NCBI RefSeq assembly: GCF_900142105.1
Contig: NZ_FQZS01000003.1
Location: 187,720-251,719, forward strand
Direction: 5' to 3'
From: Lutispora thermophila DSM 19022
Lineage (GTDB): Bacteria; Bacillota; Clostridia; Lutisporales; Lutisporaceae
Length of the DNA stretch: 64,000 bases
This document shows positions 54,211 to 62,946 of the stretch, piece after piece. Both the position numbers and the translations under genes were made by a program. Within the stretch, counting starts at the first letter, position 1. The number at the start of each line of letters is the position of its first letter. The notes beneath the pieces were generated by a model. It worked only from the letters and a program-made list of their open reading frames with translations, did not search any database and was not told where the DNA came from.

Positions 54211-55560
54211 ATGAAAAGTATTAGAATTGGCGCTGGTGCAGGTTATGCCGGTGACAGGATTGAACCTGCGGTAGAATTAATGGAAAAAGGCAATATTGAT
54301 TATATTGTATTTGAATGTTTAGCAGAAAGAACAATAGCAATAGCTCAACAGGAAAAAATGAAAGATCCGACTAAGGGATACAATGGGCTATTACCTGAAA
54401 GAATGAGAAGGATATTGAAGCTTACTAAAGAGAAAAACATTAAGGTAATTACTAATATGGGTGCAGCAAATACAAAAGCTGCTGTAGAAGTTACTAAAAA
54501 CATAGCAAAAGAGCTAGGTATAACAGGATTAAAGATAGCCGGTATACTAGGTGATGATATATATGACAGCATAGATAAATATAAGGACAATGAAATTCTG
54601 GAGCTTGGATGCAAGTTAAAAGACCTGGATGGGGAAATACTATCTTCAAATGTATACTTGGGTGCTGAAAGTATAGTAGAGGCATTGGAAAATGGTGCAG
54701 ATATAATAATTACAGGTAGAGTTGCAGACCCTGCTCTGTTTATGGCTCCAATCATATACGAATTTAAATGGAGTTTAGAGGATAAATTTAAAATGGGACA
54801 GGCGGTTTTAGCCGGACACCTATTGGAATGCGCCGGCCAAGTAACGGGAGGATATTATGCAGATCCTGGATATAAAGATGTGGAAAATCTACATCTACTA
54901 GGTTTTCCAATAGTGGAGATAGATGAAACTGGTGAATTCATTGTAACTAAAGTAAAAGGTTCCGGTGGAAAGGTTTCATCAGCCACATGTAAAGAGCAAA
55001 TGCTATATGAGATTCATGACCCATCAGCCTATTTTACTCCTGATATAGTAGCAGATTTCTCTAAAGTAACTTTTGAAGATATAGAAGACGATGTGGTGAA
55101 GGTAACTGGAGCAAGCAGCAAACATCAGCCTGAAACCCTTAAGGTGAGTATCGGCTACAAGGATTGCTTCATAGGGGAAGGTGAAATCAGCTATGGAGGG
55201 ACTAATGCGATAAATAGAGCAAAACTGGCAGCAGATATTGTTGAAAAAAGATTGAAATTAATTGGAGCTAACATAGAAGAATACAGAGTAGATTATATAG
55301 GATATAACTCATTGTATAAAGATAGCATATCCAGCCCAATTAAACCTGAGAGCTTTTCAGAAATAAGGCTTAGAATCAGTGGTAGAACTAAGGAAAGAAA
55401 AGATGCTGTATTAATAGGTAATGAAGTTGAAGCATTATATACCAATGGCCCTGCTGGAGGCGGAGGAGCTACTAAAGCAGTAAGTGAAGTTATATCGATT
55501 TGCTCAATATTTATACCTAGAGACGCTGTTGATGTAAGAGTGATATATGAGGAGGTATAG
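54211..55560 (+). CDS. AtuA family (DUF1446) protein
   Basis: A 449-residue cytoplasmic protein matching the acyclic terpene utilisation AtuA/DUF1446 family. The start is RIGAGAGYAGDRIEPAVELME, with YIVFECLAERT, TNMGAANTKAAVE, GRVADPALFMAPI and EALYTNGPAGGGGA further on. The biochemical reaction is not established. It sits 21 nt after the transporter and overlaps the leader of the next gene. Its context points to breakdown of an imported organic acid. Confidence 0.85.
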   Translation: MKSIRIGAGAGYAGDRIEPAVELMEKGNIDYIVFECLAERTIAIAQQEKMKDPTKGYNGLLPERMRRILKLTKEKNIKVITNMGAANTKAAVEVTKNIAKELGITGLKIAGILGDDIYDSIDKYKDNEILELGCKLKDLDGEILSSNVYLGAESIVEALENGADIIITGRVADPALFMAPIIYEFKWSLEDKFKMGQAVLAGHLLECAGQVTGGYYADPGYKDVENLHLLGFPIVEIDETGEFIVTKVKGSGGKVSSATCKEQMLYEIHDPSAYFTPDIVADFSKVTFEDIEDDVVKVTGASSKHQPETLKVSIGYKDCFIGEGEISYGGTNAINRAKLAADIVEKRLKLIGANIEEYRVDYIGYNSLYKDSISSPIKPESFSEIRLRISGRTKERKDAVLIGNEVEALYTNGPAGGGGATKAVSEVISICSIFIPRDAVDVRVIYEEV

Positions 55561-55564
55561 AAAA

Positions 55565-55864
55565 ATGAAGTTAAAAGAAATAGCCCATTCTAGAACCGGT
55601 GACAAAGGAGACATATCAAATATATCATTGATAGTATATGATATGAAGGATTATGAATTGATTAAGGAAAAAGTTACTGCAGAAAAAGTGAAAGAATATT
55701 TCAAGGAAATATGTCATGGCGAAGTAAAACGTTATGAAATAGACAGCATTGGGGTATTAAACTTCGTATTGGATAAGGCTTTAGGCGGTGGAGTAACTAG
55801 AAGTTTAGCCTTAGATAAGCATGGTAAATCCTTAAGCTCAGCACTGTTGGAAATGGAAATATAA
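55565..55864 (+). CDS. small AtuA-associated protein
   Basis: A 99-residue protein with KLKEIAHSRTGDKGDISNISLIVY, the small domain that is fused to AtuA in some species and separate in others. It should work as a complex with the preceding protein. ATG 55565 follows GAGGAGG; an ATG at 55547 overlaps that site. It ends the sigma-54 operon, just before a terminator. Confidence 0.82.
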   Translation: MKLKEIAHSRTGDKGDISNISLIVYDMKDYELIKEKVTAEKVKEYFKEICHGEVKRYEIDSIGVLNFVLDKALGGGVTRSLALDKHGKSLSSALLEMEI

Positions 55865-55871
55865 AACCAGA

Positions 55872-55916
55872 AGGCGTTTTATAGCTTTTAAATAAGCTAT
55901 GAAACGCCTCTTTTTA
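55872..55916 (+). terminator. intrinsic terminator of the sigma-54 operon
   Basis: AGGCGTTTTATAGCTT pairs with AAGCTATGAAACGCCT (one mismatched or G-U pair), followed by CTTTTT. Confidence 0.88.
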
Positions 55917-56001
55917 TTGGCAGGTACGACGAAGGATGGATGTAACATTCTGGTGAAAGTTCTATATGCAGACGTTCTTATGTGGACAGGTATTATGGAT
56001 A

Positions 56002-57096
56002 TCAGGAAATAATAGTCTGTCTTCTGCGTGACCGTGCTTCCACATAATCATAAAATGCTTCGAGCCTTGTCTGATAGCCGGCTTCTCCAGTCTGTTCATC
56101 AACGATGAGATACAGAATAGGTATGTTATAATCTTTTTCTATCTGGGGCAGTATAGAACGGGATACTATTTCAGGCATGCATCCCATTGGATAAATCTGA
56201 ACCAAGCCATCATAGCCGGAAAGAGCATAATTTACAGCATGCCCTAGACATTGCTGGGTATGACCTCCTATAAGCACCGGAAGATAGGGTTTAGATAGTC
56301 TTTTTTCCAGTTCATAAGGTATTTCTCTTCGCAGCGGCTTAATAAGATTGTTCTCCGCCCAATCTTTAACAGTCATTGATCTGTGAACTTCTGCACCCAT
56401 ATTTCCTAATCTTTCTTCTGCATTAAGGTTGGAGAAAGGATCTATTATTGTATAAATCTCTCCTATTATGCCGATTTTTATTGGACTCACATCTTTATCT
56501 ATATCTAAAGCTAAGAGTCGATTTTTTGTAGCATCTATTAGTCCTGAAATTTCCTTTGTGCCCTTTGCATTAAGCACCTTGGATTTGAAGTCATGGACTA
56601 TGCTGTTGACTCTCGCCTTGTCCTTTGTTCTAGGTCTTACGTAATATTGTACCTGATTTAATTCATCGATTTTTTCACAAACCTTATAGGCATCCATAAA
56701 TACTTTATAAGTTTTGCTGCTTATTTTTCCTCCTAATTTTCTCAAGTTATTGATGAACTTTCCTATGCCTTCCTTTGGAGGATCCAGAATTATCATATCC
56801 ACATCATAGCCCATATCTTGCAATATGAGCTTTTGCAGAGGTCCATAATAACCGAAACGGCATGGTCCGCAGCTTCCGGTTATGACAATTGTGTCTGCGC
56901 CTGCTTCTATGCTTTTTATATAATTTCCAAGCATTATCTTAAAAGGAAGGCATATTCCTTCCGGGGATTCTTTTGCACCCATTCTAAGGGTGTTGTCCGT
57001 ACTATAAGGTGGTATAATGCTTTCTATACCTAAATCATCAAACATAGCTTTTACTGCAATATATGCTTCGCCCATATGGGGATAAGTCAATTTCAA
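56002..57096 (-). CDS. acyl-CoA dehydratase activase-related protein, part B paralogue
   Basis: A 364-residue paralogue of the 36335-37429 product, with KLTYPHMGEAYI, ESPEGICLPFKIMLGNYI, GSCGPCRFGYYGP, GEIYTIIDPFSNLNAEERLG and VDEQTGEAGYQTRLEAF. Cysteines in GICLP and GSCGPC are conserved. It overlaps the upstream gene by 4 nt on the minus strand. Unlike the first cluster, no activase gene is next to it. Confidence 0.8.
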   Translation of the reverse strand: MKLTYPHMGEAYIAVKAMFDDLGIESIIPPYSTDNTLRMGAKESPEGICLPFKIMLGNYIKSIEAGADTIVITGSCGPCRFGYYGPLQKLILQDMGYDVDMIILDPPKEGIGKFINNLRKLGGKISSKTYKVFMDAYKVCEKIDELNQVQYYVRPRTKDKARVNSIVHDFKSKVLNAKGTKEISGLIDATKNRLLALDIDKDVSPIKIGIIGEIYTIIDPFSNLNAEERLGNMGAEVHRSMTVKDWAENNLIKPLRREIPYELEKRLSKPYLPVLIGGHTQQCLGHAVNYALSGYDGLVQIYPMGCMPEIVSRSILPQIEKDYNIPILYLIVDEQTGEAGYQTRLEAFYDYVEARSRRRQTIIS

Positions 57097-58052
57097 TTAG
57101 CTTGCCTCCTATCTATAAGATCAAAAAAAGCTTCCAATCTGGTATTGAAATTTGCATCACCTGTATGTTCATCAAGGGTCATAACCATGAAAGGCTTGTT
57201 ATATTTCTTTCTACCCAATCGTTGGATTAGCTCGATGGATAATGAATCAATGCCGCAACCAAAGGACGTGAGCATCAATATTCCATCTATATTATTGTTT
57301 TCAAACATGTATAAGGCACTTCCTATCAGGTCCTTACTGCTGCTCCAGAACATTCTCTTTTCAAAAATCCGGCATTTTTCTTCTATAGTCTTTTTTTCCA
57401 ACATTTCAGGCAATATAAATTTAATACCTCTATCGGATAGTTTGTCCAGAAGGTTCATGTTGATGAAGCTGTCATAAAGAAGGTATGGATGAGTAGCTAT
57501 TCCCACCAAAGGACCGCTATTGTTCTTGGATACATCAGTTCCATCAATATATTTGCAAGGCAATTCTCCCTTCAGAAGGCAGTTATCATATATTATCTGC
57601 TCTCTAGCGGCCTTATCGGCAGCCTTTTTTATTTTGTAAGGATTTTTTGTGAATACCGTACCTAGTTCATACAAAGAATTTATTAGGCTTATCCTGCTCT
57701 TATACATGTTGATCTCTACATCAATAAGTTTAGGCAATCCGTTAATAGAGTACTTCACCATCTCAGGCAAACCCCCGAATTTGGGGCATATGTATTCTCT
57801 TGGAACAATGCTGGTTAGCCTGGGTATCAGCATATAATCAACCTTGTCTTTGAGATATTCTGCATGGCCGTGATATACTTTAACGGGGAGACAGGCATCA
57901 TCTATGCAAAACCTTGACCCCAAATTCAATATTTCCTTGTTTGTAGGTGGAGACGGTACCACCTCTGCACCCAGTTCCATCAAGAATCTCTTGGCAAAGG
58001 GATAAAATTTGTAAAAATACATACCTCTAGGTATACCTACTCTAACACTCAA
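57093..58052 (-). CDS. DUF2229 protein, part A paralogue
   Basis: A 319-residue DUF2229 protein beginning SVRVGIPRGMYFYKFYPFAKRF, with FCIDDACLPVK, REYICPKFGGLPEM and TSFGCGIDS cysteine motifs and TLDEHTGDANFNTRLEAF. The start is TTG 58052 with AGAGGTG upstream. That site is buried in the 3' arm of a perfect 11-bp hairpin (58061-58095), so translation may depend on opening of the leader. It pairs with the part B gene as in the 35-38 kb operon. Confidence 0.8.
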   Translation of the reverse strand: MSVRVGIPRGMYFYKFYPFAKRFLMELGAEVVPSPPTNKEILNLGSRFCIDDACLPVKVYHGHAEYLKDKVDYMLIPRLTSIVPREYICPKFGGLPEMVKYSINGLPKLIDVEINMYKSRISLINSLYELGTVFTKNPYKIKKAADKAAREQIIYDNCLLKGELPCKYIDGTDVSKNNSGPLVGIATHPYLLYDSFINMNLLDKLSDRGIKFILPEMLEKKTIEEKCRIFEKRMFWSSSKDLIGSALYMFENNNIDGILMLTSFGCGIDSLSIELIQRLGRKKYNKPFMVMTLDEHTGDANFNTRLEAFFDLIDRRQAN

Positions 58053-58060
58053 AAAAATCA

Positions 58061-58101
58061 CCTCTTCACAGCTAGTATTATTGACTGTGAAGAGGTTTTT
58101 T
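58061..58101. promoter_or_regulatory. hairpin over the ribosome binding site of the DUF2229 gene
   Basis: CCTCTTCACAG pairs perfectly with CTGTGAAGAGG. On the minus strand the AGAGGTG binding site of the gene lies in the 3' arm. Read on the plus strand the hairpin is followed by TTTTTT, but no plus-strand gene precedes it. Confidence 0.6.
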
Positions 58102-58114
58102 AAACATAGATTTG

Positions 58115-58470
58115 GTTGCGCGACCTAGGGGATTCCTATAGGGTCCTGCTGCGTGCTACGGGCTACGAGGACTCGGGTATTCCTTCTGGGTCATTTTGAT
58201 GAACACGGATTTACACGGCGGTAACCGCGGATTAATACCGAGGGTTATTTTTTGAGAACACGAAAAGACACTAAGGATTCACTAAAATACACTAAAGGGT
58301 AATATAAGTTTACAAATAGTTGCATGAAGCAGAAAGAATCAAATCCCTAAAAAATGCCATAACACTAGAGACTAGCGGCTAGTGACCAGTCTTAAGGGGA
58401 ATGTCCAAACCCTTGTGTTCTGCAGCCCGCAGGAGGACCAAAAGGAATACCCTAGGCCTCGCAATCAATG
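58115..58470. repeat. extragenic repeat cluster
   Basis: Two copies of a sequence with GGAATNCCCTAGG followed by CGCAA lie here: 58118-58165 in reverse and 58435-58470 forward. A third copy is at 62888-62922. A CACTAAAATACACTAAAGG-type repeat at 58262-58299 also recurs twice at 62.6-62.8 kb. GC content is higher than in the surrounding DNA. No gene is seen. Confidence 0.6.
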
Positions 58471-58495
58471 TTATATTAACCGCTATAGTAACTAA

Positions 58496-58705
58496 AGAAT
58501 AAGCATATGTGCAAGTGAACATATTTATTGATTTTGCACAAACTCTTTGCAAAATATCCTTAGAAAAATCGTATGGGCAGCACGGATGCTGCCCAAGCCT
58601 TCCAGGGCATGGAGGCCCTTTGGGAGGCGTTAGATTTTTCTTAGGGTATGAGCTTTAGAGTTTAATAAAATCAATACCTTTGTGAACTGCACATATGCTT
58701 ATTCT
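58496..58705. repeat. 210-bp MITE-like element with terminal inverted repeats
   Basis: Perfect 18-bp terminal inverted repeats AGAATAAGCATATGTGCA bound the element (58496-58513 and 58688-58705). Similarity continues inward for about 75 nt. The centre folds into GGGCAGCA/TGCTGCCC and further GC-rich hairpins. There is no coding capacity. It could be a non-autonomous transposon or a folded RNA. Confidence 0.65.
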
Positions 58706-58819
58706 GATTCGATGTAGTATCGAAGCAGTAAATAAAAACCTCAGAGAAATGCTAACTAACTCGCAACCAGAAACTCGAGAGAAGACAGAAGAGGAATCCT
58801 TAGGCTCGGCACGTGAACA

Positions 58820-59356
58820 TCAAATAGGAAATCCGTACAATATCAATCCAAGTCCGCCGGATATAACTATTGCCAGTATGGGGCTTATCTTCAGCTTATA
58901 TACTCCTAGAAAAATCAGTACACCGATGATTATACTTTTAATATCCACAAAGGATACTTTTCCTATTGTAAAACATGCAGCGGCTATGATGCCAAGGACT
59001 GCAGGTCTTATTCCTTTTAATACCCATTTGACCCAGTCAAGATGCTTAAACTTATTGAAATATATGGAGACAATAAGTGCCAATATTGTAGGAACCAAAA
59101 CTACTCCTATTGTACCCAGGACTGAACCCCAAATTCCTCCAAGCTTGTAGCCTAAATATGTAGAAGAATTAACTGCAATAGGTCCGGGAGTCATTTCTGC
59201 TATTGCCACTATATCAATGAACTCTTCCGGGCTTATCCAGCCTTTATCCAGAATTATATCTTTCTGAATCATGGATACTACCGCATATCCTCCTCCGAAG
59301 CTGAAAGCTCCGATTTTCAAGAAAGAGAAGAATATTTTCCACAATATATTATTCAT
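58820..59356 (-). CDS. chromate transporter family protein, second half
   Basis: A 178-residue membrane protein of the short-chain CHR family. GAFSFGGGYAVVSMIQ near residue 17 and EMTPGPIAVNSSTYLGYKLGG are the family signatures. Short CHR proteins work in pairs, forming the equivalent of one long ChrA. The natural substrate may be an anion other than chromate. Its start overlaps the stop of the partner gene by one base (TAATG). Confidence 0.88.
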   Translation of the reverse strand: MNNILWKIFFSFLKIGAFSFGGGYAVVSMIQKDIILDKGWISPEEFIDIVAIAEMTPGPIAVNSSTYLGYKLGGIWGSVLGTIGVVLVPTILALIVSIYFNKFKHLDWVKWVLKGIRPAVLGIIAAACFTIGKVSFVDIKSIIIGVLIFLGVYKLKISPILAIVISGGLGLILYGFPI

Positions 59357-59889
59357 TATTTAGCAACCTCCTCTCTGAAAAAGAAGAAGCCTAATATGCC
59401 AGATACTATTACGGCTGCGATGGGATGAATATTTAAAAATGTCATGCCCAGAAGGGTAGCCAGTGATATGAGAAGGTTCTTAGATTTTAAACCTATGGAC
59501 TTTGCCAGCTTGATTACTGCAAATATTATTAAAGATACAACTGCAGGCCTTATACCTCTAAAAATGTTCTGAACCACTGCACTATCCTTTATGGTGGTAA
59601 AGAAGACTGCTATGGCAAGTATTATAAGGAAAGATGGTAAAGCTGTTGCCACAACTCCTGTTATGGCTCCAGGTATTCCTGCCATACGGTATCCTACATA
59701 AGTGGCAGTGTTGGTTGCAAGTGGTCCGGGTAGGCTATTGGTAAGGGCAATAGCATCAAGAAATTCATCTTCACTTATCCATTTTTTATTCTCTACTATT
59801 TCTCTCTGTATTACAGGAACCATGGCATAGCCGCCACCTATGGTGAAGCAGCCGATCTTAAAAAATGTGACGAACAGTTGATATAGCAT
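59356..59889 (-). CDS. chromate transporter family protein, first half
   Basis: A 177-residue membrane protein paralogous to its neighbour, with GCFTIGGGYAMVPVIQRE and NSLPGPLATNTATYVGYRMAG. About six helices are predicted. The two genes overlap at one base and are clearly one operon. The divergent ahcY gene begins 180 nt away. Confidence 0.88.
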   Translation of the reverse strand: MLYQLFVTFFKIGCFTIGGGYAMVPVIQREIVENKKWISEDEFLDAIALTNSLPGPLATNTATYVGYRMAGIPGAITGVVATALPSFLIILAIAVFFTTIKDSAVVQNIFRGIRPAVVSLIIFAVIKLAKSIGLKSKNLLISLATLLGMTFLNIHPIAAVIVSGILGFFFFREEVAK

Positions 59890-60068
59890 TGTATCACCTA
59901 CTTTTATTGATATACACTCTAATATTATGCCATAAGATGTTTACTGTCAAACTTCCTTGGGTGGCTAATTTCCTATTTTGCACAAAAAGAATGTATTATT
60001 GAGAAATGTGAAGTATAATATAAGTATCATTTTGTACATAATCAAATTTTATGCAGGAGGTTGCTTAA

Positions 60069-61319
60069 ATGAAGGAAAACATAATTAGGGATATTAAACT
60101 TGCTTCATCAGGTCATAGGAAGATTGAATGGGTAAAAAGAAATATGCCTGTGCTTTCTAAGATAGAAGAAGAGTTTATTGAGGATAAGCCTTTTTCAGGT
60201 AAAAGAATTGTGATGTCAATACATTTAGAGGCCAAGACTGCATATCTTGCAAAAGTTTTAAAAGCAGGAGGAGCAGAGGTTTCCATAACAGGAAGCAATC
60301 CGCTGTCCACTCAGGATGATGTGGCTGCAGCTTTGGCAGAGGACGGGCTTCATGTATATGCCTGGTATAATTCCACTGCTGAAGAATATAATGAGCATCT
60401 CAATGCAGCTCTTGACATAAAACCCCATATAGTCATAGATGACGGGGGAGATTTGGTTCATTTGTTACATAGCACAAGACAGGAGTTAGTACGCGATATA
60501 TTGGGAGGATGCGAGGAAACAACAACAGGTGTGTTAAGGCTGAGAGCAAGAGAGAAGGCAGGTCAGCTTTTGTTTCCTATGATTTCAGTAAACGATGCTT
60601 ATTGCAAATACCTTTTTGACAATAGATACGGTACCGGTCAATCTGTATGGGACGGAATAATGAGAACCACCAATCTTATTGTAGCAGGCAAAACTGTGGT
60701 GGTCATAGGTTATGGCTGGTGTGGAAAAGGAGTAGCAAATAAAGCAAAGGGTTTAGGGGCCAATGTGGTGGTCTGTGAAGTGGATCCTATAAAGGCTATA
60801 GAGGCATACATGGATGGTTACAGGGTAATGCCTCTCATTGAAGCTGCTTCCATAGGAGACTTCTTTGTAACTGTGACAGGATGTACTAAAGTGTTGACAA
60901 AAGAACACTATGAGAAGATGAAGGACGGAGCCATACTTGCCAACGCAGGCCATTTTGATGTGGAAATATGGAAGCCTGATTTGGATAGATTGGCTGTTGA
61001 AAGGAAAATAATGAGAAACAATATAATGGGATATGTAATGAAAGACGGCAGAGTTATAAACCTTTTGGCAGAAGGAAGACTGGTGAATTTAGCAGCAGGA
61101 GATGGACATCCGGCAGAAATAATGGACATGAGTTTTGCATTACAGGCTTTGAGTGCTAAATATATAAATGATAATTATAATAGTCTGGATAAGAAGGTAT
61201 ATGATGTGCCTGATGAAATAGACAGGAAAGTCGCATTTATGAAGCTTGAAGGTATGGGCATAAAGATTGATGAATTGACTCAAGAGCAAGATGAGTACTT
61301 AAAAGGATGGGGAGAATAA
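60069..61319 (+). CDS. ahcY: adenosylhomocysteinase
   Basis: A 416-residue NAD-dependent hydrolase of S-adenosylhomocysteine (or a close analogue), part of the methyl cycle. [32 protein letters not shown], the NAD loop [10 protein letters not shown] and [15 protein letters not shown] are present. The length is that of the short bacterial/archaeal form. CAGGAGG precedes the ATG. The deaminase gene starts at the next base after its stop, so the two are tightly coupled, which raises the possibility that the hydrolase acts on S-inosylhomocysteine. Confidence 0.94.
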   Translation: MKENIIRDIKLASSGHRKIEWVKRNMPVLSKIEEEFIEDKPFSGKRIVMSIHLEAKTAYLAKVLKAGGAEVSITGSNPLSTQDDVAAALAEDGLHVYAWYNSTAEEYNEHLNAALDIKPHIVIDDGGDLVHLLHSTRQELVRDILGGCEETTTGVLRLRAREKAGQLLFPMISVNDAYCKYLFDNRYGTGQSVWDGIMRTTNLIVAGKTVVVIGYGWCGKGVANKAKGLGANVVVCEVDPIKAIEAYMDGYRVMPLIEAASIGDFFVTVTGCTKVLTKEHYEKMKDGAILANAGHFDVEIWKPDLDRLAVERKIMRNNIMGYVMKDGRVINLLAEGRLVNLAAGDGHPAEIMDMSFALQALSAKYINDNYNSLDKKVYDVPDEIDRKVAFMKLEGMGIKIDELTQEQDEYLKGWGE

Positions 61320-62600
61320 ATGAGTTTGTTATTGATAAATGCCTCAGTAATAACATGCGATGAAAATGGAACTGTAATAAAGGATGGGGCAGTAGGCATA
61401 AAGGATGGAATCATAGATTATGCAGGTCCAGTACAGGGCGTTTTAGCAGAAAACTATGAAAGAGTCATTAATATAAAGGGCAAAGCTATAATGCCCGGAT
61501 TTGTCAATGCTCATAATCATGCTGCAATGACCATGTTCAGGAATTATGCAGACGATTTGAAGCTTATGGATTGGTTGTTCAATAAAATATTTCCTCTGGA
61601 AGATAAGCTAACAGAGGAAGATGCTTATTGGGCTTCTTCTTTGGCCATGCTTGAAATGATAAAAGGAGGCACAACTGCCTTTTGTGACATGTATATGTTT
61701 ATGGACAAGACTGCAGAAGCAGTAGCTCAGTGCGGTATGAGAGCGGCTTTGGGAAGAGGATTGCAGGGGGAATCTGTTGAAGGTCCTGATCACAGAGTAT
61801 CTGAAGCCCTTGCGCTATATAAGAATTTTCATAACAGTTGCAATGGAAGGATTAGGGTGAATCTGGCAGCTCATTCTGTTTATACCTGCTCTTTTCCTTA
61901 TCTTGAAAAGGTGGCTCGCCTTGCTCGGGAAATCAAGGCTGATATACATATACATCTTTCTGAAACAACAGATGAGGTAAAAAACTGCATAGAAAAGTAC
62001 GGTGTGTCACCTGTTAAACTTGCGGATAAAGCAGGGTTGTTGAGTGAGAGAACCATAGCTGCTCACTGTGTTGTGGTTGATGAGGAAGATATGGAATTAT
62101 TGAAAGAAAAAAAGGTCAATGTGGTGCACAATCCAGGAAGCAACATGAAGCTTGCCAGCGGGATAGCTCCCATAAAAGCCATGGCAGATTTGGGAATAAA
62201 CATAGCTTTGGGAACGGACGGTGCATCTAGCAATAATAATTTGGATATGCTGGAGGAGATGAGGGCAGCAACCTATCTTCAAAAAGTTATCACTAAGGAT
62301 CCTACAGCACTTCCTGTAGATCAGGTTCTTAGAATGGCAACTGTAAACGGTGCCAGAGCATTGGGATTTGATAACGTTGGAGAGATAAAGAAGGGTGTGG
62401 CTGCAGACCTAATAGTGATAAACACAGATAAACCTTGGTATTATCCAAAGTATAATGAAAAATCTGCCATAGTATATTCGGGAAACTTTTCTGATGTCGA
62501 ATTCGTCATAATTGATGGGAATATTGTAATGGAAAAAGGTCAAATATTGACTATGGATGAAGAACGTATATTATACGAAGTCCAAAAAAGAGCTTATTAA
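61320..62600 (+). CDS. mtaD: S-adenosylhomocysteine / methylthioadenosine deaminase
   Basis: A 426-residue amidohydrolase. Metal ligands are in GFVNAHNHAAM (HxH), VYTCSFPYLEKVAR region, IHIHLSE (His), IAAHCVVVD (His) and LGTDGASSNNNLD (Asp). The overall pattern fits the MTA/SAH deaminase group, which converts SAH to S-inosylhomocysteine or MTA to MTI. Substrate range in this organism is not proven. It directly abuts ahcY. Confidence 0.88.
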   Translation: MSLLLINASVITCDENGTVIKDGAVGIKDGIIDYAGPVQGVLAENYERVINIKGKAIMPGFVNAHNHAAMTMFRNYADDLKLMDWLFNKIFPLEDKLTEEDAYWASSLAMLEMIKGGTTAFCDMYMFMDKTAEAVAQCGMRAALGRGLQGESVEGPDHRVSEALALYKNFHNSCNGRIRVNLAAHSVYTCSFPYLEKVARLAREIKADIHIHLSETTDEVKNCIEKYGVSPVKLADKAGLLSERTIAAHCVVVDEEDMELLKEKKVNVVHNPGSNMKLASGIAPIKAMADLGINIALGTDGASSNNNLDMLEEMRAATYLQKVITKDPTALPVDQVLRMATVNGARALGFDNVGEIKKGVAADLIVINTDKPWYYPKYNEKSAIVYSGNFSDVEFVIIDGNIVMEKGQILTMDEERILYEVQKRAY

Positions 62601-62946
62601 TAAACCACTAAAAGACACTAAAATTTCACTAAAGGACACCAAAGATTATAAATAATATGCGTACAATGATTATAATTGCAATAAATCAAATCTAAGTGAT
62701 ATTACTGATGGATTGTGTTGTCTAGAGTATTTCTCTTTGGTATTTGATCTTATCTACTTCACACTAAGGTATTTATTATTTATATTAGCCTTTAGTGTAT
62801 TTTAGTGGACCTTTTGTGTCTTTTAGTGTTTTTTAATAAAGCCCCAAAAGGAATACCTAAGTTCACGCAGCACGTAGCTCGTAACAGGACGGAAAAGGAA
62901 TACCCTAGGCACCGCAACCAATAATGTATAAAGGGGGGAAGTAAGG
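62601..62946. repeat. extragenic repeats between mtaD and the glycosidase gene
   Basis: An inverted pair of CACTAAAAGACAC-type repeats lies at 62605-62640 and, reversed, 62789-62830. A GGAATACCCTAGGC copy with CGCAACCAA is at 62888-62922. Both families also occur at 58.1-58.5 kb. No gene is seen in this stretch. Confidence 0.6.

Noticed and set aside
58695-59150. 151-codon plus-strand frame
   Set aside because: It is antisense to a clear chromate transporter gene and starts inside the MITE-like repeat.
59890-60068. Possible SAH or SAM riboswitch before ahcY
   Set aside because: I looked for conserved SAH/SAM riboswitch cores and saw none; only ordinary A+T-rich promoter DNA is present.
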